A stretch of 64,000 nucleotides of DNA, taken from NCBI GenBank assembly GCA_049325415.1, contig JBMOLL010000071.1:1-64000 (forward strand), written 5' to 3'. How positions within the stretch are numbered: position 1 is the first letter of the stretch; every line of letters starts with the position of its first letter. Origin of the DNA: JBMOLL01 sp049325415 (GTDB lineage Bacteria; Bacteroidota; Bacteroidia; Bacteroidales; GCA-2748055). Shown piece after piece: positions 8,027 to 17,647 of this stretch. The notes under the pieces were generated by a model that was not told where the DNA came from, did not search any database, and was given only the letters and a program-made list of their open reading frames with translations. The position numbers were made by a program, and so were the translations under genes.

Positions 8027-11000
8027 TTCCCCATCTCCGCTTTCCTGTTCTCGTATTCCCTGAAGCGTTCCAGGAACAGCTCCATCCTTCGCTGGGCAGC
8101 CAGCGAATAGGTGTATTTCGCCTGACCCGGTTTGGCTTTGGACCGACGATCGGCCACCTTCAGATTGAAGACAAAATCGTTAAATTCCTTGTTTGATGAC
8201 AGGACCTGGAGTCCGCCAGGTGAATAGGCGAAGTAATACCAGGTCTTGCTGTCGATCATCAGGTACATGTCAAAAAGATCACCGGATCCCTTCTCAACCA
8301 TCTCGATATAGGCATTTACCTTTTTATTGATCTGGACATTGCCGATATGGCCTATACCCACAGTCCCGTTGCACCGGAAGGAACGTGTTTCCTGATTCCA
8401 TTCAAGCGGGAGTTCATTGAAGAAGAGAGTATGTTTCAGCCCCGGCGGCAGTTCGCTGTAAACGCCATACAACTGTTCTTCCCGCTGCAGTTTCTCTGCG
8501 ACATCCTTACCTACCAGGTCGCTCACACCCAGACGGTAGAAAGGTTCTGACAGATCCACGGGTTTAAGGTCGGGCAGACTGTCAATTTCCCTGCCCATAA
8601 TTCCCAGTGCTTCTTCCGAGAAGAAGAAATCCATTCCAAGGAGCAGGTCCATCTTCAACTCACCCCGGGCCATGTCATGATCGGCTTTTCCAGCCGCAGT
8701 CAGAATAACCTGTCCGAAATCCAGCGTCATGTCGATCTTTCCTTCCCCGTGCAGGTTACAGCTGTCGGTGTCGAGCCGCAGGTAATTACCCGGTTCCATA
8801 TTATCGGCGAGTTTCTCACGACTACCGATCTCAAAGGCTCTTTTTGGCTTGTTGAAATAAAGGAAACCGCTGGCACTGGTAATGTTCTTATCGAAGTAAT
8901 CCTTTCTTCCCGACAGGAAGGTTGAATAGATATGTGTGGAATCCCTTGCAATCAGGGTACCGGCATAAACATTATTCAGGTTGATGTTTTGCATCTTTTC
9001 ACCTACAGGGATCATCACACTGTCCGGATCGATCCGGGTTTCGAACTTGAACCAGTTCCTGCTGATATCACAGTCGAACCGTGGCCGTACACCTCCGGCA
9101 AAAAGCAGTTGTCTGTCCTTCGCATTCATTTTCACCGAGCCCTGGTATTCGAAATACGGACTCAAACGGAATGAGTCGACCACCGTGATGGTTCCAGAGG
9201 CCCTCGTTTCCAGCGAAGTATCTTCCCTGATTTCGGAAAAGCGGAAAGGGTAGCGGGTTCCGAATTCATCGATATAATCATACATTCCACTTCCGCTGTA
9301 ATTTTTGGCGCTCCTGATGTTCAGGGATGCATCATAGATAAAATGATAGCGATCGGTCAGATTGGCAAGGATCCTTGCTTTATCAAGCTTTTCCATAGCC
9401 GCTTCAATCCCGATCTTCACTTCTTTATGAGCAGGGAAGATATAGGCATCACCAACCTGGATAAACGGGATCTTCCTGGCATTCAGAATCCTGTGCCGGT
9501 AATTGTAAACGGCCAGGGGTGCAACGAAATTCAGTGAATCCTGCTTCGGGTGAACGGAGACATAGCTTGGTCCGTTGGTACGGAGGGTGTCTATCCCTAT
9601 ATCCACCCAGTTCCTGTCCAATACCTTCTTTTGCGTGAGTTCCACCTCATCCCTGTCCATAAACCAGTTCATACGGTCGAGGCGGGTCTCATAATAATTG
9701 TCCGGGAAGGAGACCAGGGTATAATCGGCATTGGCAGTAAATTCACCCTGCCTGCGTGAAAAATCAACATGAACTTTCACGTCATCGGTTTCGAAGGCAT
9801 AGGTCTCGGAGGTTTTCGGTTTGAATTTAACACCGGCCGAATCAGCAAGAATTTCCCTGGCTTTGTAATGGAATTCTCGTGAGTCCATCACTCCGTCAGG
9901 AAAAGAGGTCAGCCCGCTGCCGGAAAGACCTGACGGACGCAATGCCAGGTCGCCACGCAGCAGGACCGTATCCTTGAACATCCTGAACGGGGGTTCGGTC
10001 CTTTCCAGGAACATCACCTTGTCTCGGGTCATCCAGCGCATATCCACCACGGTATTTTCCACTTCCGGGAACTGAGTTTCCGTGAATCGTTCCCTGACCT
10101 GAAATTTCCGGGATTTGGAAGTGACGGAATCCGGATGGAAAAGGAAGTCATCCGACCAGGTTGTTGAAGTGACATAATCCAGCGAACCGTAGCCATGCAG
10201 CCCTTTGCTGCTCATTTCTATATCGTTGTAAAAGGTTCCCTGAGCGTCGTAAACAGGAATCCCCTGAGAGGGAGTTTTGAGATAAAAACCCAGAGAGTTA
10301 TCGTCCCGCAGGGTCATTTCCAGCCGCAACGGAGGAAGGATTTCTGCAGACACAAAGGTTCCGTCGAGCTTCATCCCTTCCCGGGTAAAGTTGTCCAGGC
10401 TATCGATGGTAAAGGGATCCAGTTCAAAATAAAAATTGTCGCGTTTGTAAACACCTTGCTGAATCTGGGCTTCATCGAAGAAGATATATGATTTTTCACG
10501 GCTGGTAAAGAGCGGGTATTCCGGATAATTTTTAAGACCTGATTTATTTTCCGGAAAATCAATCTGCAGTTCACCCGTGATCTTCTCAATCTTGTTATCG
10601 ATGGTGTTAAGGATAGCCTGTCCATAGCTATCGTATTTCCCGGTCTTCACCCTTAACTGCAGGCTGTCGATATCCTGAAGATTGATTTTAAAATCATTGT
10701 AATCGAAAAAGAAATTATGACCAAAAAAGCGGAACAGACCAGCATCGATGGATCCGCTGAACTGAAAGTTCCGGTTCCGTTTCATAATGATCGTATTGCC
10801 AGTGGGTACCAGTCGTACACTCTGGGAATCGCTCAGGAAAATGGTCGGAATACCCCGGATCGACATGTCTTTGTTCTCCAGGTTCAACCGGGCATTTTCC
10901 CCGCCGGTTTCGATCCTGGAGATAAAGCGGATCACATCATAATCTCTTTTTCTGATACTTGCGTCAATATAATCAAACAGTTTCTGGCGCAGGTAAACCA

Positions 11001-12498
11001 TATCCGTTTTATCGTCGAAATAGAGGAAACCCAGTTTTGCGAAGGCCATCAGCTGGTGTCTTATCTGGTAGGCGTCGTAACCGATATTGGCGGCATAGGC
11101 GGATACGGAAAAATCCCTTCCCCTCACCATCTCCGAAAACCTCCAGAGCTGAACCAGAGGGTGTTCCCAATCCATACCCTGTAGGCTCAGGTAAAAATCG
11201 TAATTAAAAAAAGCATCTGATTCAAAGGTCGCACGCCCGATAGAGGTTCCGGTCATTGCCTGCATTTTCATTTCAGGCTGATCCCTCTTCCAGTAAAGCT
11301 CGTCGAAGTTCATGTCCACCTTGTGATAGGTATCCAGGTATGGCCCCTGTGAGGTATACCTTTCCGATTTGGTAAACCGGCATTCCTGCTTGCTGATATT
11401 ATAGGTAAAGACCAGGTCGGGATGATAAACGGAATCCTTTTCAAGATAGATCGACAACTCCGTGCTGTTCGTCTTGATCGTCTGTGGGTTGAAAAGGAAG
11501 ATCTGCGACCTGAGCCTGATCCGGAGGGTATCCCTGCTAAAGATCTCCAGAATGGCAGGTTCGTATTCCGAACCTGTACCGGCCAGGTTAGCCCCCTGCA
11601 TGGATAATCCCCCGGCAAAGTTGATCCCGTCATAAAAACCCGGAAGACTGTAACTGTTCTGATGGGTGAAGAATTGCGGATAGATTGCCGCAGAGGGTTC
11701 TTTAATGAACAATACCTTATCTTCCAGGCGCCCCATCATTGGCTTGTCGAACAAAGATCTGTAAAAGAGCAGTACGGAATCGGCCTTATAGCCCGCCGAT
11801 TTGAGACTGATCTTATAGTATTTCATTTCAGCATAAAGCTCCTCAGGCTGATATCCGGCCCGGGTCCAGTCTACTTTCCCTTTCGAGCCGATCCATTCCG
11901 AGGTATAGGGATCAAGATAGCCACTTGCGTCCTTTATCTCGATGCTGTCTTTTGAGGCATGACAGACAATGTCGATATTTTCAAAAACAACCCTGAAGGA
12001 TTTCTCAAAGCTGAAGCGGAAGTCTTTACGGCGTGCCTGCCATTGTACGGTGGCCCCCTTGTAAATATAGGCTCCATCGAGCAAATCGTTGGTCACCGCT
12101 ATTACCTGATCAATCTGCTTCAATAGTGTATTCTCCCTGCTGACGAGATCCCGGTAGCCCTGTTGCCACTCATCAAAACCGTAGCTCAGATTATCCTGGA
12201 GGTAAAATTTATTCAGAACTGCCAGATAATTGGTAAACTGGGGTTTGGGCCTGCAGTTTCGCCTGATCATGAGGTTGGAAATTTCCATAATCTGTACGCG
12301 CTCAGCGTTGGGCAGACTGTCCCATACCGTCCTGAAATCATCGAACTGGGACTTATCCTGGTCACCCATCATGTTCACCATGTATTTGTAGAGATCGTCA
12401 ACGAAAGTTGTCGTATCCACTGCAATCTCTTTCTGGTTCTGTGCTTCCGCTGTAAATACCGAAAACAGGAACGGGATCAGAATCAGCAACCTTTTCAT
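8023..12498 (-). CDS. Very large secreted protein of unknown function (1491 aa)
   Basis: A signal peptide (MKRLLILIPFLFSVFTAEAQ) is followed by about 1470 residues with no transmembrane helix and no catalytic motif that I recognise. Residues up to about 170 are helical. From about 230 onward the chain is dominated by alternating short beta-strands and turns (for example GSGMYDYIDEFGTRYPFRF), in the style of elongated beta-rich proteins such as AsmA- or TamB-type lipid-transfer proteins, but with no membrane anchor. A periplasmic structural or lipid-transport role is an inference from composition alone. No T9SS sorting domain is visible at the C-terminus. It is probably co-oriented with prmA, 44 bases upstream. 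Confidence 0.75.
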   Translation of the reverse strand: MKRLLILIPFLFSVFTAEAQNQKEIAVDTTTFVDDLYKYMVNMMGDQDKSQFDDFRTVWDSLPNAERVQIMEISNLMIRRNCRPKPQFTNYLAVLNKFYLQDNLSYGFDEWQQGYRDLVSRENTLLKQIDQVIAVTNDLLDGAYIYKGATVQWQARRKDFRFSFEKSFRVVFENIDIVCHASKDSIEIKDASGYLDPYTSEWIGSKGKVDWTRAGYQPEELYAEMKYYKISLKSAGYKADSVLLFYRSLFDKPMMGRLEDKVLFIKEPSAAIYPQFFTHQNSYSLPGFYDGINFAGGLSMQGANLAGTGSEYEPAILEIFSRDTLRIRLRSQIFLFNPQTIKTNSTELSIYLEKDSVYHPDLVFTYNISKQECRFTKSERYTSQGPYLDTYHKVDMNFDELYWKRDQPEMKMQAMTGTSIGRATFESDAFFNYDFYLSLQGMDWEHPLVQLWRFSEMVRGRDFSVSAYAANIGYDAYQIRHQLMAFAKLGFLYFDDKTDMVYLRQKLFDYIDASIRKRDYDVIRFISRIETGGENARLNLENKDMSIRGIPTIFLSDSQSVRLVPTGNTIIMKRNRNFQFSGSIDAGLFRFFGHNFFFDYNDFKINLQDIDSLQLRVKTGKYDSYGQAILNTIDNKIEKITGELQIDFPENKSGLKNYPEYPLFTSREKSYIFFDEAQIQQGVYKRDNFYFELDPFTIDSLDNFTREGMKLDGTFVSAEILPPLRLEMTLRDDNSLGFYLKTPSQGIPVYDAQGTFYNDIEMSSKGLHGYGSLDYVTSTTWSDDFLFHPDSVTSKSRKFQVRERFTETQFPEVENTVVDMRWMTRDKVMFLERTEPPFRMFKDTVLLRGDLALRPSGLSGSGLTSFPDGVMDSREFHYKAREILADSAGVKFKPKTSETYAFETDDVKVHVDFSRRQGEFTANADYTLVSFPDNYYETRLDRMNWFMDRDEVELTQKKVLDRNWVDIGIDTLRTNGPSYVSVHPKQDSLNFVAPLAVYNYRHRILNARKIPFIQVGDAYIFPAHKEVKIGIEAAMEKLDKARILANLTDRYHFIYDASLNIRSAKNYSGSGMYDYIDEFGTRYPFRFSEIREDTSLETRASGTITVVDSFRLSPYFEYQGSVKMNAKDRQLLFAGGVRPRFDCDISRNWFKFETRIDPDSVMIPVGEKMQNINLNNVYAGTLIARDSTHIYSTFLSGRKDYFDKNITSASGFLYFNKPKRAFEIGSREKLADNMEPGNYLRLDTDSCNLHGEGKIDMTLDFGQVILTAAGKADHDMARGELKMDLLLGMDFFFSEEALGIMGREIDSLPDLKPVDLSEPFYRLGVSDLVGKDVAEKLQREEQLYGVYSELPPGLKHTLFFNELPLEWNQETRSFRCNGTVGIGHIGNVQINKKVNAYIEMVEKGSGDLFDMYLMIDSKTWYYFAYSPGGLQVLSSNKEFNDFVFNLKVADRRSKAKPGQAKYTYSLAAQRRMELFLERFREYENRKAEMGN

Positions 12499-12542
12499 AG
12501 TTTTAGTTTTAAACCGTTACATTCGCACTCAGCCAGTGGAGC

Positions 12543-13388
12543 TTAGTCCCTTTTGCCTGCCAGGCAAACCGAAATCCAGTCTCCCCCGGAAAGGCTGAAC
12601 TCGGGAAAGAGCTCCAGCTCAGCCGCCTTTTCCAGGATAGCCGACCGGTCCCTCTCCATAATTCCGCTAACGACGAGGATGCCATCCTGATTCAGCGTTC
12701 GCCGGTAAACCGGCATATCGGCCAGCAGGATATTCCTGTTGATATTGGCCAGGATGATATCAAATTTTCTTTCATTCAGTAATTCGGCACCGCCAATCAG
12801 CACTTCAATATCCCGGTTCAGATTAAGTGCGGTATTTTCCATTGTATTTTCGTAGGCCCAGGGATCAATATCGATGGCACAGACCGGATCGGCTCCGCGC
12901 AACGCGGCAAGAATAGCCAGAACTCCCGTACCGCATCCCATATCGAGTACAGACTTACCTGCCATATCCAGTCTCAGGATCATCCGGATCATCATCCGGG
13001 TGGTATGGTGGTGTCCGGTACCGAAGGACATTTTGGGCTCAATCAGCAGGTTGAACCTGAACCCGGGAAGCTCGGGGTGGAAGGGTGCCCTGATCTGTAC
13101 TTCCTGATCAACATACACCGGCTCATAATTCCTTTCCCACAACTCGTTCCAGTTCCTTTCCTCCACGGTTTCGAGCCGGAAAGTAACGGCGCAATCCATC
13201 TTTCCCATGGTGGCAATGATATGCTCCGGGGCAAAGAGGTCGGCATCTTCCGGTTTGATATAGGCAAGCACCTCATCCTCCTCTTCCGTGAAACCCTCGA
13301 AGCCCTCCATGGCCAGAAGGCTGATCAGAAGCCCTCTGAGCTCCTCATCAGCCGGATTGATCTTAAATATGTATTCCCTGTATTTCAA
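12543..13388 (-). CDS. prmA: Ribosomal protein L11 methyltransferase
   Basis: A 281-residue enzyme that trimethylates lysines and the N-terminus of ribosomal protein L11 with S-adenosylmethionine. The class I methyltransferase core shows VLDMGCGTGVLAILAALRG (motif I), AIDIDPWA (motif II) and ILANINRNIL, the PrmA form of the NPPY-like motif IV. The N-terminal part matches the substrate-recognition domain in size. It lies downstream of tpiA, from which it is separated by a strong terminator, so it is probably transcribed separately. Confidence 0.93.
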   Translation of the reverse strand: MKYREYIFKINPADEELRGLLISLLAMEGFEGFTEEEDEVLAYIKPEDADLFAPEHIIATMGKMDCAVTFRLETVEERNWNELWERNYEPVYVDQEVQIRAPFHPELPGFRFNLLIEPKMSFGTGHHHTTRMMIRMILRLDMAGKSVLDMGCGTGVLAILAALRGADPVCAIDIDPWAYENTMENTALNLNRDIEVLIGGAELLNERKFDIILANINRNILLADMPVYRRTLNQDGILVVSGIMERDRSAILEKAAELELFPEFSLSGGDWISVCLAGKRD

Positions 13389-13402
13389 TCTGCTGAACCG
13401 TT

Positions 13403-13450
13403 TATAAAAAAAACCGGAAAACGATCTCCACCGGGAGAAGGTTTTCCGGT
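13403..13450 (-). terminator. Terminator downstream of tpiA
   Basis: Perfect 10-bp stem ACCGGAAAAC/GTTTTCCGGT (13413-13422 with 13441-13450), with a smaller nested hairpin in the loop. On the minus strand it is followed by a U-rich run. Confidence 0.85.
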
Positions 13451-13460
13451 AAAAATAAAA

Positions 13461-14210
13461 TTAAAAAGCGTTTACTATGCCCATGAAATCCTCAGCTTTC
13501 AGAGAAGCTCCGCCTATCAGTCCACCATCCACATCGGGATTGGCAAAAAGTTCCGCTGCATTGGAAGGCTTGCAACTGCCTCCATAAAGCAGGGTGCACT
13601 CCTCTGCAGCATGTTTGCCAAAGAGTTCGGCGATCAGATCCCGGATAAACTTATGCATTTCCTGTGCCTGCGCCGGTGAAGCTGTAACTCCAGTGCCAAT
13701 AGCCCAAACCGGTTCATAGGCAATAACCACTTTAGAGAACTCGTCAGCCGTAAGATTTTTCAGACCAACTGTTACCTGTTCGCGGACCACATCGAAGAGC
13801 TTACCAGCTTCTCTTTCCTCGAGGATCTCACCACAGCAGAAGATAGGTTTGAGACCTTTCCTGAGTGCAAGTTTTACTTTTTTATTCAGGATCAGGTTAT
13901 CCTCGTGATAATAGCTCCTTCTTTCGGAATGGCCAATAATGACATATTCCACGCCACAGGAAAGCAGCATATCGGGGGATACCTCACCGGTAAAGGCCCC
14001 ATTTTCTTCGGAAGCACAGTTCTGGGCAGCCAGTTTAACATGGCTGATCACTTCCTTCACTTTGGCAAGGTGGGTAAAGGGGGGCGCAATAATCACCAGT
14101 GCGGCACTCTTACTTTCGGCAGCCTGCTTTTCTACGGCTCCTGCCAGTTCCATCCCTTCCTTCAGGAGGGTATTCATCTTCCAGTTACCGGCAACAATCT
14201 TTTTTCTCAT
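13461..14210 (-). CDS. tpiA: Triosephosphate isomerase
   Basis: A 249-residue TIM-barrel enzyme interconverting dihydroxyacetone phosphate and glyceraldehyde 3-phosphate. Visible catalytic elements are GNWKMN (Lys), IIGHSERR (His), AYEPVWAIGTG (Glu with flexible loop 6) and LYGGSCKPSN, which binds the phosphate. The ATG at 14210 gives the canonical MRKKIVAGNWKMN start; an in-frame codon further upstream at 14220-14222 is TTG and less likely. A -7 box lies 37 bases upstream and a terminator follows, so it appears monocistronic. Confidence 0.95.
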   Translation of the reverse strand: MRKKIVAGNWKMNTLLKEGMELAGAVEKQAAESKSAALVIIAPPFTHLAKVKEVISHVKLAAQNCASEENGAFTGEVSPDMLLSCGVEYVIIGHSERRSYYHEDNLILNKKVKLALRKGLKPIFCCGEILEEREAGKLFDVVREQVTVGLKNLTADEFSKVVIAYEPVWAIGTGVTASPAQAQEMHKFIRDLIAELFGKHAAEECTLLYGGSCKPSNAAELFANPDVDGGLIGGASLKAEDFMGIVNAF

Positions 14211-14246
14211 GATCGATGACAAGTTTTATTAGTTAAGAAATTACAT

Positions 14247-14254
14247 CAAAAATA
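14247..14254 (-). promoter_or_regulatory. Candidate -7 box for tpiA
   Basis: TATTTTTG on the minus strand, exact TAnnTTTG, 37 bases before the tpiA start. No good -33 element at standard spacing. Confidence 0.4.
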
Positions 14255-14282
14255 GTAAAAATCAGATTGCCGGATATCAAAA

Positions 14283-15365
14283 TCACTGAGCTGTTCTCAC
14301 CCGGGGGTCGAGCAGGGCATAGGCAAAATCAACCAGGATATTGATGACAACAAAAATCACGGCAATGGTAATAACCGAACCCAGGACCACCGGCATGTCG
14401 TACTGGTTTAAACCGTTAACGATCATATAGCCCAGGCCCTTCCACCCGAAGATATATTCGACGAATACCACACCCGCCATCAGTGAGGCAAACCAACCGC
14501 TGATCGCCGTTATCAGGGGATTAAGGGAATTTCTGACCGCATGTTTTCTGACCACTTTTTTATAAGGAAGACCTTTGGCCCGGGCTGTGCGCACATAATC
14601 CTGGTTCAGCGCATCGAGTAGCGAACTGCGGGCGATCTGGACAATTACCGACAACGGCCTGATGGCGAGGGTTATGGCCGGCAGAATAATATTCTCCGGA
14701 TGAACCCTGTTCCCATCTCCGAAATCATCCGGTTCGATAAGGTTTCCGGTAAGATTTAAATGCGTAAAATCAGATAGCAGGTAGGCAAAGATCCATCCGA
14801 TCAGGATGGCGGCAAAAAAGGAGGGCAGCGACATGCCCAGGGTTGACAGGAAAATGGCAGAGCGGTCAAAAAAACTGTCCTTTCGCAAGGCACAGCGAAA
14901 ACCCAGCAGGGTTCCGACCAGCGAAGCCAGTACGATAGACAGCAGGGCCAGGATGAAAGTATTGGGCAGCGCTCCTGCGATCATGGACCCCACGGTGCGC
15001 CTGTTCTGGTAGCTGATCCCCAGATAGGGGGCTTTAAGGAAGGGCGACCAGGAATGGACTTTCACAGGGATTCGCAATCCACCGTATTTCTCACTGCTGT
15101 AAAAAAAATAGCTGTCGGGATCTGCCGTATTGTATAATGAAAGTGGTGAAAGATCGTTGAGATAACGCAGGTACTGCAGGTACAGGGGCCGGTCGAGACC
15201 CAGTTCAGCCCTAACCATCTCCACACTGCGCAGATCAGAGCGCTGGCCCAGAAGCATCCTGGCCGGGTCGCCCGGGAGGATATTAAAAAGGAAAAATACA
15301 ATGGTTACTACACCCCAGACAACCAGGATCCCGTAAAAGGTTCGCTGCAGGACCTTGCGGATCAA
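14283..15365 (-). CDS. Dipeptide/oligopeptide-type ABC transporter permease (orphan)
   Basis: A 360-residue inner-membrane permease of the DppB/OppB family. It starts with the family's N-terminal helix (RTFYGILVVWGVVTIVFFLF) followed by LPGDPARMLLG, and ends with the EAA-type loop that contacts the ATPase (RTARAKGLPYKKVVRKHAVRNSL). About six transmembrane segments are visible, with a large extracytoplasmic insertion after the first. Its start overlaps the stop of the upstream DoxX/MauE gene by four bases (ATGA), implying translational coupling. No DppC, ATPase or binding-protein gene is adjacent, so the rest of the transporter must be encoded elsewhere. Confidence 0.85.
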   Translation of the reverse strand: MIRKVLQRTFYGILVVWGVVTIVFFLFNILPGDPARMLLGQRSDLRSVEMVRAELGLDRPLYLQYLRYLNDLSPLSLYNTADPDSYFFYSSEKYGGLRIPVKVHSWSPFLKAPYLGISYQNRRTVGSMIAGALPNTFILALLSIVLASLVGTLLGFRCALRKDSFFDRSAIFLSTLGMSLPSFFAAILIGWIFAYLLSDFTHLNLTGNLIEPDDFGDGNRVHPENIILPAITLAIRPLSVIVQIARSSLLDALNQDYVRTARAKGLPYKKVVRKHAVRNSLNPLITAISGWFASLMAGVVFVEYIFGWKGLGYMIVNGLNQYDMPVVLGSVITIAVIFVVINILVDFAYALLDPRVRTAQ

Positions 15366-16738
15366 CTTCCTTTTGAAATTAAAGAGTCCGGCTTTTTCCT
15401 GTTGAAGACTGACAGCATAATGAGCAGGATCAGGCAGAGCCCTGCCATAATAAGTACGGTGGCATTCCCCGTCCCTTCTCTCATGGTCAGCAACTTCCCG
15501 TACAGGCTCGCTCCTGCTTCAATGGGTGCCGGTGCCATTTCAGGGAATATGTTTTCAGAATCGCTTTCACCCGCATAAAAACGGGTGAGCTCATCGTTGA
15601 TCCGGCTTAGCTCCTCCGGCCAGGAGGGGTTCACCTCTCCGACCGCAGGAAAGTCGCGGCCGGCCCATTTACCTTCAATAATACCATTCCTGATCAGTAC
15701 AAAACCGGGATTGGAGCGGATCACTGTCTTCAGCATAATCTCATCCGCAGCACAGAATTCCAGATCAATTCCGGCGTCGTTCCTGAGTTCATCCACAAGT
15801 TGTGCGGTTGATGCCGTTATGGCATAAAATGAAAGATCGCCGGCGAATGCAGCCAGATCGGCCCATGCATCGGCCTTTTGCACATCCTCCTTTCGGGCCC
15901 CGTCCAGATTATAACTGATCATCAGCAAAACAGGATCCGGACTCTCCAGAATACTTTCGGTCAGGCTCGTTCCATTGGCATCAAGGATGGCGAAATCATG
16001 GATAGGCGGCTCATATCCGCTTGATATCAAAACAGATACCGCATCGTCAAATTTCCATTCCGTGGTATCCCGGGGATAATTTTCCAGCGTAAACTCCTCC
16101 ACCTTCCCGCTTGCGACATTACGGTAAAAGAGTCTGGTCTCATACTGATCCACCGGCGCATCGGGGGGAAGTTCCATACTTTCCGGAATGGAGGTGCCCA
16201 CTGAAAAAGGCCGGAAATCGATGACAGGCAGATGGCGGTAGCTGTACCATGAGAAAAGGACAGTGAGCAGGAAAACAGTAGCTACTCCATAAGCCTGGTG
16301 GATGAAAAAAACGTTCCCTGTCTCCCTCTTTCTGTCGATGAACAGGAATATCACAAAAGGAAGCAGGATGATATTCTTGAAAAAGGTCTCCCAGTTGCTG
16401 AGTATAACCGCATCGCCGAAGCAGCCGCAATCCGATACGGGATTGGTAAGCGCGAGTACAAAGGTGAGTACGGTAAAAAACGACATAAAAACCAGAAGCG
16501 CCCAGGCGGTAAGCCGCCGGCAATAACCAATGATCAGGGAAACTCCGATGACCAGTTCCAGTGACGACAGGCAGAAGGCAAGAACCAGGGAAACAGGTTC
16601 AAGGAAACCGAGATGGAAAGCGCTGAAATAATCGCTGAATTTGTATGCCGAACCCAGGGGGTCAACCGCCTTCACAAAACCACTGAATACAAAAAGGAGT
16701 CCCGGCACCAGCCGGATAAGGTATCTCAGAATCTTCAT
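15362..16738 (-). CDS. BT_3928-type DoxX/MauE-like membrane protein
   Basis: A 458-residue protein with an N-terminal DoxX/MauE-like membrane domain (about residues 1-150, four helices) containing DCGCFGD, the cysteine motif typical of MauE relatives. A large central soluble region follows (180-410), with a thioredoxin-like feel (PVLLMISYNLDG, then GFVLIRNGIIEGKW), and a final transmembrane helix near 430. It matches the family annotated as BT_3928, common in Bacteroidetes and of unknown role; redox handling at the membrane is an inference from the cysteines and the thioredoxin-like part. It sits 11 bases downstream of tmk and overlaps the permease gene by four bases. Confidence 0.8.
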   Translation of the reverse strand: MKILRYLIRLVPGLLFVFSGFVKAVDPLGSAYKFSDYFSAFHLGFLEPVSLVLAFCLSSLELVIGVSLIIGYCRRLTAWALLVFMSFFTVLTFVLALTNPVSDCGCFGDAVILSNWETFFKNIILLPFVIFLFIDRKRETGNVFFIHQAYGVATVFLLTVLFSWYSYRHLPVIDFRPFSVGTSIPESMELPPDAPVDQYETRLFYRNVASGKVEEFTLENYPRDTTEWKFDDAVSVLISSGYEPPIHDFAILDANGTSLTESILESPDPVLLMISYNLDGARKEDVQKADAWADLAAFAGDLSFYAITASTAQLVDELRNDAGIDLEFCAADEIMLKTVIRSNPGFVLIRNGIIEGKWAGRDFPAVGEVNPSWPEELSRINDELTRFYAGESDSENIFPEMAPAPIEAGASLYGKLLTMREGTGNATVLIMAGLCLILLIMLSVFNRKKPDSLISKGS

Positions 16739-16749
16739 TATATACTTAT

Positions 16750-17445
16750 TTACAGATCTTTCAACATTTCTATCCGCCGAAGCGATCCTGCAATCTTTTC
16801 CGCCACTTTTTCCGGGGGCAACATCCCGCCATCCGTGGCTGTACAGTTCACGATCAGCATATCTTCGTAATCAGCCCCTATCTCAAGGTAAACTTCTCTC
16901 ACCTTTTCCTGAAACGACAGATCCTGTTCATGGATGTCTCCCTTGCCGTTGAGATAGCTCCGGTCGTCCCCTTCTCTTGCTTCTCCAAGCCTGCTTCTGG
17001 TAAATGAGAATGGCACATCAAGGAAGATATTCAGATCGGGTTTAGGAAGATGATAATAGGAGTATTCCAGATGAAGGATCCAGTCCCTCAAACGACGCCG
17101 TTCGTCGGGCCCGGCTGTTTTTGCACCCTGAAACGCGATATTGGAATAAACATAACGGTCGACCAGTACGAGCTTTCCCGCTGAGATCCAGTTCCGGATC
17201 ATCTCAGCAGCATCGGCGCGGTCGCCGGCATAGATCAGGGCCACCAGGTAGGGATCGACCTGTCCGATCTCCCCCATCTCACCTCTCAGGAAACGGGCGA
17301 TCATTTCCCCGAAGATCCCTTCATTCAGCCTCGGAAAGTGAAGATATTCATAGGCTATCCCCCTGTTTTCCAGCCTTGACTTCAGCATGCTGACCTGGGT
17401 GGATTTACCCGATCCGTCAAGCCCTTCCAGTACAATAAAACCCAT
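16750..17445 (-). CDS. tmk: Thymidylate kinase
   Basis: A 231-residue P-loop kinase phosphorylating dTMP to dTDP. It shows Walker A GLDGSGKST near the N-terminus, the DRY motif in VLVDRYVYSNIAFQGAK and a lid segment with RSRLGEAREGDDRSY. It is slightly longer than the typical 210 residues but complete. It is the first gene of a minus-strand unit with the BT_3928-type protein and the permease. The 202-base gap to the divergent folP gene holds the promoters of both. Confidence 0.92.
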   Translation of the reverse strand: MGFIVLEGLDGSGKSTQVSMLKSRLENRGIAYEYLHFPRLNEGIFGEMIARFLRGEMGEIGQVDPYLVALIYAGDRADAAEMIRNWISAGKLVLVDRYVYSNIAFQGAKTAGPDERRRLRDWILHLEYSYYHLPKPDLNIFLDVPFSFTRSRLGEAREGDDRSYLNGKGDIHEQDLSFQEKVREVYLEIGADYEDMLIVNCTATDGGMLPPEKVAEKIAGSLRRIEMLKDL

Positions 17446-17595
17446 TCCTGATTAATTTTTTAACATCTGTATGGACCCAGCATCCAAACTTACAAAAATA
17501 AAAGAAAAGCGCTTTAATCCGAGAGATATTTGCATATTCCGGAACAAGCCCGGCCCGTGAATGTTCCTTCATCTGAGCAAATGATCATAGCGGGA

Positions 17596-17628
17596 TTTGC
17601 ATTTATTCGGGGAAAAATCTTAAGTTAG
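17596..17628 (+). promoter_or_regulatory. Possible promoter for folP-cdaA-mscS
   Basis: TTTG at 17596-17599, a 21-base spacer, then TAAGTTAG at 17621-17628, one base off TAnnTTTG, 19 bases before the folP ATG. Confidence 0.3.
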
Positions 17629-17647
17629 TAATCCAGTTAAGAATACC

